Source: Pseudomonas sp. PA27(2017) | Lineage (GTDB): Bacteria; Pseudomonadota; Gammaproteobacteria; Pseudomonadales; Pseudomonadaceae | Direction: 5' to 3' | DNA: 59,717 bases | Assembly: GCF_001945445.1 (NCBI RefSeq) | Contig: NZ_MSXW01000025.1 | Location: 1-59,717 of the forward strand | Part shown: in pieces, positions 1 to 12,166 of the stretch | Position numbering within the stretch: position 1 is the stretch's first letter | Layout: each line of letters starts with the position of its first letter | Program-made: the position numbers and the translations under genes | The notes under the pieces: model-generated | What the model was told of the DNA's origin: nothing | What the model saw: only the letters and a program-made list of their open reading frames with translations | Database searches by the model: none

Positions 1-145
1 CAGAAGGTTGGCTGAGCTGCGGGGAGGTATCGGAGGAATGTTTCTGGATCACCGTCCAAGGCCGGGAAGACCCAGGACGGTGAAGATTTCCAAAACCCGA
101 TATCCAGTGGATCGTAAGGCTGCTCCGCTTAAGTGAACAGCATTA
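1..145 (+). mobile_element. IS4-family insertion sequence, 3' end (left boundary copy)
   Basis: The first 145 bases are the reverse complement of the last 145 bases of the window. The outer end reads TAATGCTGTTCACTTAAG on the opposite strand, closely resembling the terminal inverted repeat of E. coli IS4 as I recall it (TAATGCCGATCAGTTAAG). It contains the C-terminal coding end of a transposase whose stop codon lies inside the inverted repeat, as in IS4. Identity with the other copy extends by chance two bases (CG) into the flank. The rest of the element lies outside the window. Confidence 0.85.
2..136 (+). CDS. IS4-family transposase, C-terminal 44 residues (partial)
   Basis: The plus strand is open from base 2 to a TGA at 134-136 and encodes a basic tail containing RPGRPRTVKISKTRYPVDRK and ending APLK. 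Basic C-termini of this kind, with the stop inside the terminal repeat, are typical of IS4-group DDE transposases. The catalytic domain would lie off the left edge, so nothing can be said about activity. An identical reading frame exists on the minus strand at the right end. The family assignment rests on this short tail plus the inverted repeat. Confidence 0.75.
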   Translation, partial: RRLAELRGGIGGMFLDHRPRPGRPRTVKISKTRYPVDRKAAPLK

Positions 146-167
146 CGGTATCTCTGCCGGGCTTTTT
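146..167 (+). terminator. Terminator hairpin interrupted by the left IS copy
   Basis: Directly after the IS end the sequence is CGG, a short loop, CCGGGC (157-162), then five T (163-167). Restoring GCC before the CGG would give a perfect GCCCGG/CCGGGC stem followed by a T-run. The element appears to have split the ascending arm. The reconstruction is inferred; only the descending arm and T-run are seen. Confidence 0.5.
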
Positions 168-182
168 ATTGGTCGCTTGCCT

Positions 183-209
183 GGAAAGACGGGGCGCGAT
201 GAGCGCCCC
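183..209 (-). terminator. Terminator downstream of clpA
   Basis: On the minus strand, nine bases after the clpA stop, GGGGCGC and GCGCCCC (7-bp stem, 5-base loop) are followed by a short T-rich stretch (GTCTTTCC). It is a moderate intrinsic terminator. Confidence 0.6.
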
Positions 210-217
210 GCCAACCC

Positions 218-2488
218 TCAGGCCATTTCCGCAGTGGTCTCGAAATCGAACGTCAGTTCGCCGTTTTCGAGATTCACGTGCACCGTGCCGCCATGCTCGG
301 AAAGCTCCCCGAAGAGAATCTCCTCGGCCAGGGGACGCTTGATGCGATCCTGGATCAGGCGAGCCATGGGCCGGGCGCCCATCTGCACGTCGTAACCCTG
401 CTCGGCCAGCCAGTCGCGCGCCGCATCGCTGACTTCGAGCATGACGCGCTTGTCCTCGAGCTGCGCCTGCAGCTCGATGAGGAACTTGTCGACGATGCTC
501 TTGATCGTGTCGTGACTGAGACGGCCGAACTGGATGATGGTATCCAGACGGTTGCGGAACTCCGGCGTAAAGCTCTTCTTGATCACTTCCATGGCGTCGG
601 ACGAGTGATCCTGATAGCTGAAGCCGATCGACGCCCGCGATGCGGTTTCCGCGCCGGCGTTGGTGGTCATGATCAGGATCACGTTGCGGAAGTCCGCCTT
701 GCGCCCGTTGTTGTCGGTCAGCGTGCCGTGATCCATGACCTGCAGCAGCAGGTTGAAGACTTCCGTGTGCGCTTTCTCGATTTCATCGAGCAGCAGTACG
801 CAATGGGGCTGCTTGGTGATCGCTTCGGTCAGCAGGCCGCCCTGGTCGAAACCGACGTAGCCGGGTGGCGCCCCGATCAGGCGCGACACGGTGTGCCGCT
901 CCATGTACTCGGACATGTCGAAACGCACCAGTTCCACGCCCAGCGCCTTGGACAGCTGGCGAGCCGCCTCGGTCTTGCCGACGCCGGTGGGGCCGGCGAA
1001 CAGGAACGAGCCGACCGGCTTGTCCGGCGCCTTGAGGCCAGCCCGCGACAGCTTGATGGCGGTGGCCAGCGAATCGATGGCGGCGTCCTGGCCGAATACG
1101 GTCAGCTTGAGGTCGCGCTCCAGGTTGCGCAGCAGTTCCTTGTCGGAGCTGCTGACATGTTTCGGCGGAATGCGCGCGATCTTGGCCACGATGTCCTCGA
1201 CCTGCGGCACGTCGATGCGCTTGACGCGCTTCTCCTGCGGCTGCAGGCGCTGGAACGCACCCGCTTCGTCGATCACGTCGATGGCCTTGTCGGGCATGTG
1301 GCGATCATTGATGTAGCGCGAGGCCAGCTCCGCGGCTGCGCGCAGGGCCTCATCACTGTACTCGATGTCGTGGTGCTGCTCGAAGCGCCCCTTGAGGCCC
1401 TTGAGGATGCCAATGGTGTCTTCCACCGAAGGCTCCACCACGTCGACCTTCTGGAAGCGCCGCGCCAGGGCGCGATCCTTCTCGAAGATGCCACGAAATT
1501 CCTGGAAGGTCGTCGAGCCGATGCAGCGGATCTCGCCCGACGATAGGGCCGGCTTGAGCAGGTTCGAGGCATCCATCACGCCGCCCGAGGCAGCCCCGGC
1601 ACCGATGATGGTGTGAATCTCGTCGATGAACAGGATGGCTTGTGGGCGCTTGCGCAGCTCGGTGAGCAGTGCCTTGAGGCGCTTCTCGAAATCCCCGCGG
1701 TACTTGGTACCGGCCAGGAGTGCGCCGAGATCCAGAGAGTAGACGACGCTGTCAGCCAGCAGGTCGGGCACCTGATTGTCGACGATGCGCTTGGCCAGGC
1801 CTTCGGCGATGGCAGTTTTGCCGACGCCAGCCTCGCCGACCAGCAGCGGATTGTTCTTGCGGCGGCGGGCAAGGATCTGCGCAACGCGCTCGACCTCGTG
1901 CTCGCGGCCGACCAGCGGGTCGATGCGGCCCTGGCGCGCCAGCTCGTTGAGGTTGCTGGCGTAGGCGTCCAGCGGATTGCTCGAGGAAGAGGACTCGCCA
2001 CCCTCTTCGTCCTGCATTTCCGGGTCGGCTTCGGGTGACGCGCCCTGCCCGGGCACCTTGGAGATGCCATGGGCGATGAAATTGACCACGTCGATACGGG
2101 CCACGCTCTGCTGCTTGAGCAGGAACACGGCCTGGCTTTCCTGCTCGCTGAAGATCGCGACCAGCACGTTGGCGCCGGTGACCTCGCGCTTGCCGGAACT
2201 CTGCACGTGGAATACCGCGCGCTGCAGCACGCGCTGGAAGCCCAGGGTCGGCTGAGTTTCGCGCTCTTCGTCGTGCTGGGGGATCAGCGGCGTGGTGGAG
2301 TCGATGAATTCCTGCAGGTCACTGCGCAGCTTGTCCAGACTGGCACCGCAGGCACGCAGCACACTGGCTGCAGCTTCGTTGTCCAGAAGAGCCAGCAGGA
2401 GGTGCTCCACGGTCATGAATTCATGACGTTTCGCGCGGGCCTCCTTGAAGGCCAGGTTGAGGGTGACTTCGAGCTCTCGATTTAACAT
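218..2488 (-). CDS. clpA: ATP-dependent Clp protease ATP-binding subunit ClpA
   Basis: A 756-residue double AAA+ unfoldase that feeds substrates to ClpP in the cytoplasm. The Clp N-domain occupies residues 1-140, followed by an acidic/serine linker (about 150-172). D1 has Walker A GEAGVGKT at 218-225 and Walker B ILFIDE at 285-290. D2 has Walker A GPTGVGKT at 499-506 and LLLDE near 566. The ClpP-docking tripeptide is IGF at about 621-623, at the position of the IGL loop of E. coli ClpA. Length matches the family (about 758). It lies 28 bp downstream of clpS on the same strand, and ClpS is its N-degron adaptor. All motifs are intact. Confidence 0.98.
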   Translation of the reverse strand: MLNRELEVTLNLAFKEARAKRHEFMTVEHLLLALLDNEAAASVLRACGASLDKLRSDLQEFIDSTTPLIPQHDEERETQPTLGFQRVLQRAVFHVQSSGKREVTGANVLVAIFSEQESQAVFLLKQQSVARIDVVNFIAHGISKVPGQGASPEADPEMQDEEGGESSSSSNPLDAYASNLNELARQGRIDPLVGREHEVERVAQILARRRKNNPLLVGEAGVGKTAIAEGLAKRIVDNQVPDLLADSVVYSLDLGALLAGTKYRGDFEKRLKALLTELRKRPQAILFIDEIHTIIGAGAASGGVMDASNLLKPALSSGEIRCIGSTTFQEFRGIFEKDRALARRFQKVDVVEPSVEDTIGILKGLKGRFEQHHDIEYSDEALRAAAELASRYINDRHMPDKAIDVIDEAGAFQRLQPQEKRVKRIDVPQVEDIVAKIARIPPKHVSSSDKELLRNLERDLKLTVFGQDAAIDSLATAIKLSRAGLKAPDKPVGSFLFAGPTGVGKTEAARQLSKALGVELVRFDMSEYMERHTVSRLIGAPPGYVGFDQGGLLTEAITKQPHCVLLLDEIEKAHTEVFNLLLQVMDHGTLTDNNGRKADFRNVILIMTTNAGAETASRASIGFSYQDHSSDAMEVIKKSFTPEFRNRLDTIIQFGRLSHDTIKSIVDKFLIELQAQLEDKRVMLEVSDAARDWLAEQGYDVQMGARPMARLIQDRIKRPLAEEILFGELSEHGGTVHVNLENGELTFDFETTAEMA

Positions 2489-2516
2489 AGCTTCACCTCA
2501 TGCCAAGCGGCCGGCG

Positions 2517-2879
2517 TTAACCGTCCTTCTCGATTTCACAGAGTAATGGGTGCTGGCTTTCACGCGCGTACTGGTTGACCTGCGTGGCCTTGGTCTCGGC
2601 GATGTCGCGGGTGTAGAGCCCGCAAACGGCGCGACCTTCGGTATGCACGGTCAACATGATCCTGGTTGCCACCTCGCGATTGAGGTTGAAGAAGGTCTCG
2701 AGTATCTCGACCACGAAATCCATGGGGGTGTAGTCATCATTGAACAAGACCACCTTGTAGAGCGGAGGCGCCTGCAATGCCGGCTTGGACTCCTCGACGG
2801 CCAGGCCTGATGAGTCGTCCTCATGCGGTGCGGGTCGATCCTGATTGAATGTTAGTCGAATCTGGCTACTTGCATGCAT
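2517..2879 (-). CDS. clpS: ATP-dependent Clp protease adaptor ClpS
   Basis: A 120-residue adaptor that binds N-end-rule substrates and delivers them to the ClpA N-domain. After a disordered N-terminal stretch of about 38 residues, the core begins [20 protein letters not shown], with the FNDD/TPMDFV signature that forms the N-degron pocket. HTEGRAVCG further on carries the conserved histidine. Length and order (clpS then clpA) are those of other Pseudomonas. The gene is divergent from cspD, with 221 bp between the two starts. Confidence 0.97.
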   Translation of the reverse strand: MHASSQIRLTFNQDRPAPHEDDSSGLAVEESKPALQAPPLYKVVLFNDDYTPMDFVVEILETFFNLNREVATRIMLTVHTEGRAVCGLYTRDIAETKATQVNQYARESQHPLLCEIEKDG

Positions 2880-2957
2880 GCTGGATAAAAGGTTCGTGGG
2901 GTGAATGGAGCGGGCCGCAAAAAATCAGACCCGTTTATCGTCGTTTCGTGCGATGCC

Positions 2958-2985
2958 TTGACTATCGGCAAAAGGGTGTTACAAC
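2958..2985 (+). promoter_or_regulatory. Candidate sigma-70 promoter for cspD
   Basis: TTGACT (2958-2963) and TACAAC (2980-2985) are separated by 16 bp in the clpS/cspD divergent region, leaving a leader of about 110 bases before the cspD start at 3101. Assigned by consensus only. Confidence 0.4.
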
Positions 2986-3100
2986 CAAAGGATACCCCTA
3001 CGGGGCGAAAGGGCTTGCGTTCGCTGGGCGATCCCCGTGAACGCTGGATCTAATGTGGATGATACTCCAGCAGTGGGGTTCCTTGCAGAGGGATATCAGC

Positions 3101-3367
3101 ATGCTAAGTGGTAAGGTCAAGTGGTTCAACAACGCCAAGGGCTATGGGTTCATCCTGGCCGATGGCCGAGATGAGGACCTGTTCGCCCATTACTCGGCCA
3201 TTCAGATGGATGGGTACAAAACGCTGAAGGCCGGCCAGGCCGTCAGCTTCGATATCATTCAAGGCCCCAAGGGTCTCCATGCCGTGAACATCAGCGCCGC
3301 CCAGGCCGTGCAGGACACGCCTGCCCCAGCTGTCAGCAAGGCGCACGCGAGCGCGGTCGGAGCCTGA
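3101..3367 (+). CDS. cspD: Cold-shock domain protein CspD
   Basis: An 88-residue single-stranded nucleic-acid-binding protein. MLSGKVKWFN opens the cold-shock domain, RNP1-like KGYGFI is at residues 13-18 and RNP2-like DLFAHYSAI at about 26-34. A short Ala/Val-rich tail follows the OB fold at residue 66. DLFAHY instead of DVFVHF is characteristic of the CspD branch. I chose ATG 3101, which has a GAGGGAT ribosome site just upstream and starts at the domain edge, over an in-frame GTG at 3053. E. coli CspD inhibits replication in stationary phase; that role here is inferred. Confidence 0.93.
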   Translation: MLSGKVKWFNNAKGYGFILADGRDEDLFAHYSAIQMDGYKTLKAGQAVSFDIIQGPKGLHAVNISAAQAVQDTPAPAVSKAHASAVGA

Positions 3368-3385
3368 CCTTTCACTCCACGAACG

Positions 3386-3411
3386 ACCGGCCCCAGTGGC
3401 CGGTTTTTTTA
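3386..3411 (+). terminator. Terminator of cspD
   Basis: ACCGGCC (3386-3392) and GGCCGGT (3398-3404) form a 7-bp stem with a 5-base loop and run into seven T. A strong intrinsic terminator 18 bp after the cspD stop. Confidence 0.88.
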
Positions 3412-5980
<2,569 letters not shown>

Positions 5981-6060
5981 GCAACGCGCTGATCTAGCGA
6001 CACCGACAACCCCGGCCTCGTGCCGGGGTTGTCGTTTTCAGTATTCGAAAAGGAGTCAGC

Positions 6061-6507
6061 ATGACCTGGCACGCACATGTCACCGTCGCCACCATCGTCG
6101 AACACGAGGGGCGTTTTCTGTTCGTCGAGGAGCTCAAGGGGGGACGCCTGGTGCTCAATCAGCCCGCCGGCCACCTGGAGCCGAAGGAGAGCCTGCAGCA
6201 GGCAGCCGTGCGCGAAACGCTCGAGGAGACCGGCTGCGACGTCGAGTTGACAGGCGTTACCGGCATCTATCTGTACACCGCGCCGAGCAACGGCGTGACC
6301 TATCAACGCATCTGCTTCGTCGCCAACCTGGTAGAGCACCATGCCGAGCGTGCGCTGGACAGCGATATCAGTGGCATCCGCTGGCTCACGTACGACGAAC
6401 TGCTGGCCGAGCGCGGCCGCCTGCGCAGCGAGCTGGTGCTGCGCTGCCTGGATGACTACCTGGCGGGCGCCCGCTTCCCACTCAGCCTCATCCACGACCC
6501 CATGTGA
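6061..6507 (+). CDS. Nudix hydrolase, NudJ-like
   Basis: A 148-residue Nudix protein. The Nudix box is complete at residues 37-59: G37-x5-E43-x7-R51-E52-x-x-E55-E56-x-G58, so metal and diphosphate chemistry should be intact. The overall look (MTWHAHVTVATIVEHEGRFL start, NQPAGHLEPKE) is that of E. coli NudJ/YmfB, a thiamin-pyrophosphate and nucleoside di/triphosphate phosphatase. It sits immediately before mnmA, the usual Pseudomonas neighbour, and has an AAGGAG site just upstream. Substrate is inferred by similarity only. Confidence 0.88.
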   Translation: MTWHAHVTVATIVEHEGRFLFVEELKGGRLVLNQPAGHLEPKESLQQAAVRETLEETGCDVELTGVTGIYLYTAPSNGVTYQRICFVANLVEHHAERALDSDISGIRWLTYDELLAERGRLRSELVLRCLDDYLAGARFPLSLIHDPM

Positions 6508-6550
6508 ACGCCGCCCGTGCGCGGCAGACTGAAACACGTCGCGCATCCTG

Positions 6551-6556
6551 TTAGAA
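6551..6556 (+). promoter_or_regulatory. Candidate -10 element ahead of mnmA
   Basis: TTAGAATCTC contains a TAGAAT-type -10 hexamer about 35 bp before the mnmA ATG. No clear -35 hexamer is evident at 17 bp. Confidence 0.3.
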
Positions 6557-6590
6557 TCTCGCCCCTTTGAAGCCCGTATCGATCCCGACC

Positions 6591-7706
6591 ATGCAAGATT
6601 CAGCCACCCAGCGCGTCATCGTCGGCATGTCCGGCGGTGTCGACTCCTCCGTCTCAGCCCTGCTCCTGCTCGAAGCGGGCTATCAGGTCGAAGGCCTGTT
6701 CATGAAGAACTGGGACGAAGACGACGGCACCGAGTACTGCACCGCCATGGACGACCTGGCGGACGCCCAGGCCGTGTGCGACCGCATCGGCATCAAGCTG
6801 CACACCGCCAACTTCGCCGCCGAGTACTGGGACAACGTGTTCGAGCACTTCCTGGCCGAGTACAAGGCCGGGCGCACGCCTAACCCGGACATCCTCTGCA
6901 ACCGTGAAATCAAGTTCAAGGCGTTTCTCGACTACGCCCTGATGCTCGGGGCCGACCTGATCGCCACCGGCCATTACGTGCGCCGCCGCGATATCGACGG
7001 GCGCAGCGAACTGCTCAAGGGCCTGGATCCGAACAAGGACCAGAGTTACTTCCTGCACGCCGTTGGCGGCGAGCAGATCGCCAAGACCCTGTTCCCGGTC
7101 GGCGAGCTGGAGAAGCCCGAAGTGCGGGCGATTGCCGAGAAGTATGAGCTGGCCACCGCCAAGAAGAAGGATTCCACCGGTATCTGCTTCATTGGCGAGC
7201 GCCGTTTCAGCGACTTCCTCAAGCAGTACCTGCCGGCGCAGCCAGGCAACATCGAAACCACCGAGGGTGACGTGATCGGCAAACATCACGGCCTGATGTA
7301 CCACACCATCGGCCAGCGCCAGGGCCTGGGTATCGGAGGCCTCAAGGATGCCGGCGACGAGCCCTGGTACGTGCTGCACAAGGACCTGACCCGCAACGTG
7401 CTGATCGTCGGCCAGGGCAACGAGCATCCCTGGCTGTTTTCCCGCGCCCTGCATGCCTCGCAGATCTACTGGGTCAACCCCGTGGCGCTCGATGCCCCTC
7501 GGCGCCTGACCGCCAAGGTGCGTTACCGCCAAGCTGACCAGGCCTGCACCCTGGAGCGCACCGCCGATGGCTACCGCGCTACGTTCGAGCAACCCCAGCG
7601 TGCGGTCACGCCGGGGCAGTCCGTGGTGTTCTATGACGGTGACGTCTGCCTCGGCGGCGGCGTGATCGAGAGCGCCGAACCCTGGAGCGAGGGCGCACCG
7701 CGATGA
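6591..7706 (+). CDS. mnmA: tRNA-specific 2-thiouridylase MnmA
   Basis: A 371-residue enzyme that thiolates U34 of tRNA-Lys/Glu/Gln. The ATP PP-loop is GMSGGVDSS at residues 12-20. The catalytic cysteines lie in the EYCTA segment and in the [10 protein letters not shown] segment, and GHYVRR and KDQSYFL are conserved. I prefer ATG 6591 because homologues begin a few residues before the PP-loop; an in-frame TTG at 6567 would add eight residues, and neither has a good Shine-Dalgarno. The gene overlaps hflD by four bases (ATGA), so the two are translationally coupled. Confidence 0.96.
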   Translation: MQDSATQRVIVGMSGGVDSSVSALLLLEAGYQVEGLFMKNWDEDDGTEYCTAMDDLADAQAVCDRIGIKLHTANFAAEYWDNVFEHFLAEYKAGRTPNPDILCNREIKFKAFLDYALMLGADLIATGHYVRRRDIDGRSELLKGLDPNKDQSYFLHAVGGEQIAKTLFPVGELEKPEVRAIAEKYELATAKKKDSTGICFIGERRFSDFLKQYLPAQPGNIETTEGDVIGKHHGLMYHTIGQRQGLGIGGLKDAGDEPWYVLHKDLTRNVLIVGQGNEHPWLFSRALHASQIYWVNPVALDAPRRLTAKVRYRQADQACTLERTADGYRATFEQPQRAVTPGQSVVFYDGDVCLGGGVIESAEPWSEGAPR

Positions 7707-8323
7707 ATCCCATTCAAGAGCAGCTGATCGCCCTGGGCGCAGTGTTTCAGGCCGCGGTGATGGTCGACAAGATCGCCAAGACCGGCCAGGCCGCCGAAAG
7801 CGAAGTGACCTGCCTGATCAACAGCCTGCTGGTGCGCGATGCCAACGGCACGCTGGACGTGTACGGCGGTGATGACCTGAATTTGCGCGACGGTTACCGC
7901 GCCCTGGTCAGCGCCCTGGAACGTGACCCCACCAGCCTGCAACGCGAGCCGCTGCGCTACGCCCTCGCCCTGCTCGGCCTGGAGCGACAGCTCGACAAGC
8001 GCGGCGACCTGCTGCAACTGATGGGCAATCGCCTGGACCAGATCCAGAGCCAGGCCGACCATTTCGGCATTGGCCACGAGAACGTCATTTCTTCCTGTGG
8101 CGCGCTGTATCAGGACACCATCAGCACCTTCAAGCAGCGCATTCAGGTGCAGGGCGACAGCCGCTTCCTGCAACAACCGGCCAATGCCTCGAAGATTCGT
8201 GGCCTGCTGCTCGCCGGGATTCGCTCGGCGCGCCTGTGGCGCCAACTGGGCGGGCATCGCTGGCAGCTGGTGTTCAGCCGCCGCAAATTGCTGCGAGAAC
8301 TCTACCCGATGCTGCGCGGCTGA
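7703..8323 (+). CDS. hflD: High frequency lysogenization protein HflD homologue
   Basis: A 206-residue all-helical, membrane-associated cytosolic protein of the HflD family, with the conserved opening [18 protein letters not shown] and a C-terminal [16 protein letters not shown] segment. In E. coli it interacts with phage lambda CII and affects lysogenization; its host role is unknown. The mnmA-hflD-purB order seen here is conserved across gammaproteobacteria. Its start overlaps the mnmA stop, consistent with cotranslation. Confidence 0.9.
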   Translation: MNPIQEQLIALGAVFQAAVMVDKIAKTGQAAESEVTCLINSLLVRDANGTLDVYGGDDLNLRDGYRALVSALERDPTSLQREPLRYALALLGLERQLDKRGDLLQLMGNRLDQIQSQADHFGIGHENVISSCGALYQDTISTFKQRIQVQGDSRFLQQPANASKIRGLLLAGIRSARLWRQLGGHRWQLVFSRRKLLRELYPMLRG

Positions 8324-8394
8324 TCCGCCGCGCCCCCATGCATTTCATCCGTCGATTCACCGGGCGACAGCGCTGATAGCCGCCCGGATTCGTG

Positions 8395-9812
<1,418 letters not shown>

Positions 9813-9830
9813 CCGACGGGCATGCCCGAG

Positions 9831-9862
9831 AACGCCCGGCTGACGCCGGGCGTTTCTTTTTA
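9831..9862 (+). terminator. Terminator of purB
   Basis: AACGCCCGGC (9831-9840) pairs perfectly with GCCGGGCGTT (9845-9854) around a TGAC tetraloop, followed by a T-rich tract. Confidence 0.9.
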
Positions 9863-9892
9863 TAAGCACCGATAAATATCAAGGACTTACAC

Positions 9893-11062
9893 ATGAATCC
9901 TGATGCTCCTCTTCAGCTATTGGGTGGCCTGAGCGCACGCGAGTTCCTGCGCGACTACTGGCAGAAGAAGCCCTTGCTGGTGCGCCAGGCCATCGCCGAT
10001 TTCGAGAGCCCGATTTCTCCCGATGAACTGGCTGGCCTGGCCCTCGAGGAAGAAGTCGAGTCGCGCCTGGTGCTCGAACACGGCGAAACCCCGTGGGAGG
10101 TTCGCCGCGGCCCATTCGCCGAGGATGCGTTCGCCGATCTGCCGGAGCGTGACTGGACCCTGCTGGTGCAGGCCGTCGACCAGTTCGTGCCCGATGTTGC
10201 CGAACTGCTGGAGCAATTCAAGTTCCTGCCCAAGTGGCGGATCGACGACGTGATGATCAGCTTCGCCACGCCAGGTGGCGGCGTTGGCCCGCATTTCGAC
10301 AACTACGACGTATTCCTGCTGCAGGCCCATGGCCGGCGCCGCTGGCAGATCGGCCAGATGTGCGACGCCCAAAGCCCGCTGTTGCCGGATCTGGACATGA
10401 AGATCCTGGCTCAATTCGATCAAACTGAAGAATGGGTGCTCGAGCCCGGCGATATGCTCTATCTGCCGCCGCTCCTGGCCCACTGTGGCACCGCCGAGGA
10501 CGATTGCATGACTTATTCCGTGGGTTTCCGCGCACCCAGCGCGGCCGAAGTTCTGACCCATTTCACTGACTTCCTTGGCCAGTTCCTGCCGGACGAAACG
10601 CGTTACAGCGACGCCGGCACCGCGCCGACCAGCGACCCGCACGAGATTCAGCGTGACGCCCTCGAGCGCCTCAAGGCGCTGCTCGCCGAGCACATGAGCG
10701 ACGAGCGCCTGCTGATGACCTGGTTCGGCCAGTTCATGACCGAGCCCAAGTACCCGGAACTGGTCGAAGGCATCGAGATCGACGAGGACGGCTTCCTCGA
10801 TCAGCTCGAGGATGGCGCCATTCTGGTTCGCAACCCAAGCGCGCGCCTGGCCTGGTCGGAAGTCGGCGATGGCCTGGTACTGTTCGCCAGCGGGCAAAGC
10901 CGCCTGGTCTCCGCCAGCCTGCGCGAATTGTTGAAGATGATCTGCTCGGCCGACGCCCTGCATCTGGAGAACCTCGGCCCATGGCTGGGCAACGACGAGG
11001 CCCGCGAGCTGGTGCTCGAACTGGCCAAGCAAGGAAGCCTGGAGTTTGCTGCCGATGAATGA
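9893..11062 (+). CDS. roxA: Ribosomal oxygenase RoxA/YcfD: L16 arginine 3-hydroxylase (JmjC cupin)
   Basis: A 389-residue 2-oxoglutarate/Fe(II) oxygenase. E. coli YcfD hydroxylates Arg81 of ribosomal protein L16. The iron triad is visible: H134-F-D136 in GPHFDNYD and H197 in PPLLAHCGT. The JmjC core (about 95-210) is followed by the dimerisation and winged-helix C-terminus expected of YcfD. The LPKWRIDDVMISFA and GDMLYLPP segments are diagnostic. The start has reasonable spacing, and its stop overlaps the next gene by eight bases. Confidence 0.92.
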   Translation: MNPDAPLQLLGGLSAREFLRDYWQKKPLLVRQAIADFESPISPDELAGLALEEEVESRLVLEHGETPWEVRRGPFAEDAFADLPERDWTLLVQAVDQFVPDVAELLEQFKFLPKWRIDDVMISFATPGGGVGPHFDNYDVFLLQAHGRRRWQIGQMCDAQSPLLPDLDMKILAQFDQTEEWVLEPGDMLYLPPLLAHCGTAEDDCMTYSVGFRAPSAAEVLTHFTDFLGQFLPDETRYSDAGTAPTSDPHEIQRDALERLKALLAEHMSDERLLMTWFGQFMTEPKYPELVEGIEIDEDGFLDQLEDGAILVRNPSARLAWSEVGDGLVLFASGQSRLVSASLRELLKMICSADALHLENLGPWLGNDEARELVLELAKQGSLEFAADE

Positions 11063-11477
11063 CCTGCACGTACGCATCGCCGACTGGCACAAGGATTACG
11101 AAGAGCTGCATCGCATCCGCGAAACCGTCTTCGTCGCTGAACAGGCCGTGCCGCCTGAACTGGAATGGGACGCCGAAGACAGTGATGCCGTGCATTTTCT
11201 CGCCTGCGAAGGCGACTACCCGATCGGTACGGCACGCCTGCTCGCCGACGGCCAGATTGGCCGGGTAGCGGTGCTCAAGGACTGGCGCGGCCTGAAGGTC
11301 GGTGAAGCCCTGCTGCAGGCGGTGATCGCCGAAGCGCAAAAACGTGGCCTGAGCCAGCAAATGCTCAGCGCCCAGGTGCAGGCGACGCCGTTCTATGAAA
11401 AGCTGGGCTTCACTGTAGTGAGCGAGGAGTACCTGGAAGCCGGTATCCCTCACGTCGACATGGTGCGCAGCAGCTGA
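11055..11477 (+). CDS. GNAT family N-acetyltransferase
   Basis: A 140-residue single-domain acetyltransferase. The GNAT fold is seen in FLACEGDYPIGTARLL (beta4), the acetyl-CoA loop region IGRVAVLKDWRGLKVGEALLQ (motif A, with RGLKVG in place of the commoner R/Q-x-x-G-x-G/A), and FYEKLGFTVVSEEYLEAG (motif B). It resembles ElaA/YjcF-type proteins; the substrate is unknown. ATG 11055 has GGAG ten bases upstream and overlaps the end of roxA, whereas an in-frame TTG at 11046 lies too close to that GGAG. Probably cotranscribed with roxA. Confidence 0.85.
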   Translation: MNDLHVRIADWHKDYEELHRIRETVFVAEQAVPPELEWDAEDSDAVHFLACEGDYPIGTARLLADGQIGRVAVLKDWRGLKVGEALLQAVIAEAQKRGLSQQMLSAQVQATPFYEKLGFTVVSEEYLEAGIPHVDMVRSS

Positions 11478-11513
11478 TCTCAGCCGTGGCACACCGGTGC
11501 CACAGAGGTCAGC

Positions 11514-12128
11514 ATGAACGACGAACACACGCCCGCCGATCTCGAGCCCATCGAGTTCGAATCGCCTGGGCGTTTTACCCTGCACAACCCGGACAGCCCC
11601 CTGCCACAGCCGGCCGCCTGGGAGCCGGCACCCTTCGTGCTCGGCAGCGAGTCGGCCGTGCAGCGTTTCAGCCTGCCCGACCAGGCCCGCAGCCACGCCC
11701 TGGCGATGATGCAGCAGGCCAGGCGCACGCTATGCCTCTACAGCCCCGATCTCGAACCCTGGCTCTACCATCACAGCAGCATTCACGCAGCCTGTAGCGA
11801 TTTTCTGTTGCGCCATCGCCACAGCAGCCTGCGCATCCTGGTGTGCGACAGCAGCCGCGCGGTTCGTGACGGGCACAGACTCATCGCCCTGTCGCGAAAA
11901 CTGCCCAGCTACCTGCACATTCGCCGCTGCCATCCTGATTACCCTGTTCCTGAGGGCGCCTTTCTGCTGGCTGACGACCAGGGCGTGCTGATGCGCACGG
12001 AGCCGGATCAGTTCGGCGGCTATGCGAATTACCAGGACGCCGCTCGTGTTCGCCAGTTACAGCGGCTATTCGACCAGACCTGGGATACCAGCATCACCGA
12101 TCCTGACTTGCGAAGTTTTCTGCTATGA
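11514..12128 (+). CDS. Conserved protein of unknown function (DUF7931-like)
   Basis: A 204-residue soluble protein without signal peptide or membrane segments. The N-terminal 50 residues are proline-rich and probably unstructured. The rest resembles a small phospholipase-D-like half domain: ARRTLCLYSPDLEPWLY, LRILVCDSSRAVRDGHR and a C-terminal LQRLFDQTWD, as in Pseudomonas proteins annotated DUF7931, but no HKD motif is visible, so catalytic activity is not supported. It follows the GNAT gene by 36 bp and ends 31 bp before the secretin-domain gene, suggesting one transcript. Confidence 0.65.
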   Translation: MNDEHTPADLEPIEFESPGRFTLHNPDSPLPQPAAWEPAPFVLGSESAVQRFSLPDQARSHALAMMQQARRTLCLYSPDLEPWLYHHSSIHAACSDFLLRHRHSSLRILVCDSSRAVRDGHRLIALSRKLPSYLHIRRCHPDYPVPEGAFLLADDQGVLMRTEPDQFGGYANYQDAARVRQLQRLFDQTWDTSITDPDLRSFLL

Positions 12129-12166
12129 AGAGATTTATTGCCATGAAGAGCTTTCTGCCATGAAGC
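12125..12166 (+). repeat. Three tandem ATGAAG start-like repeats before the secretin-domain gene
   Basis: ATGAAGAG occurs at 12125 and 12143, and ATGAAGCG at 12160, spaced 18 and 17 bp, with partly conserved interiors (TTTATTGCC / TTTCTGCC). The first two are in one frame and encode a 12-residue peptide ending at a TGA that overlaps the third ATG. It looks like a small duplication of the gene's 5' end or a leader peptide. Confidence 0.5.
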
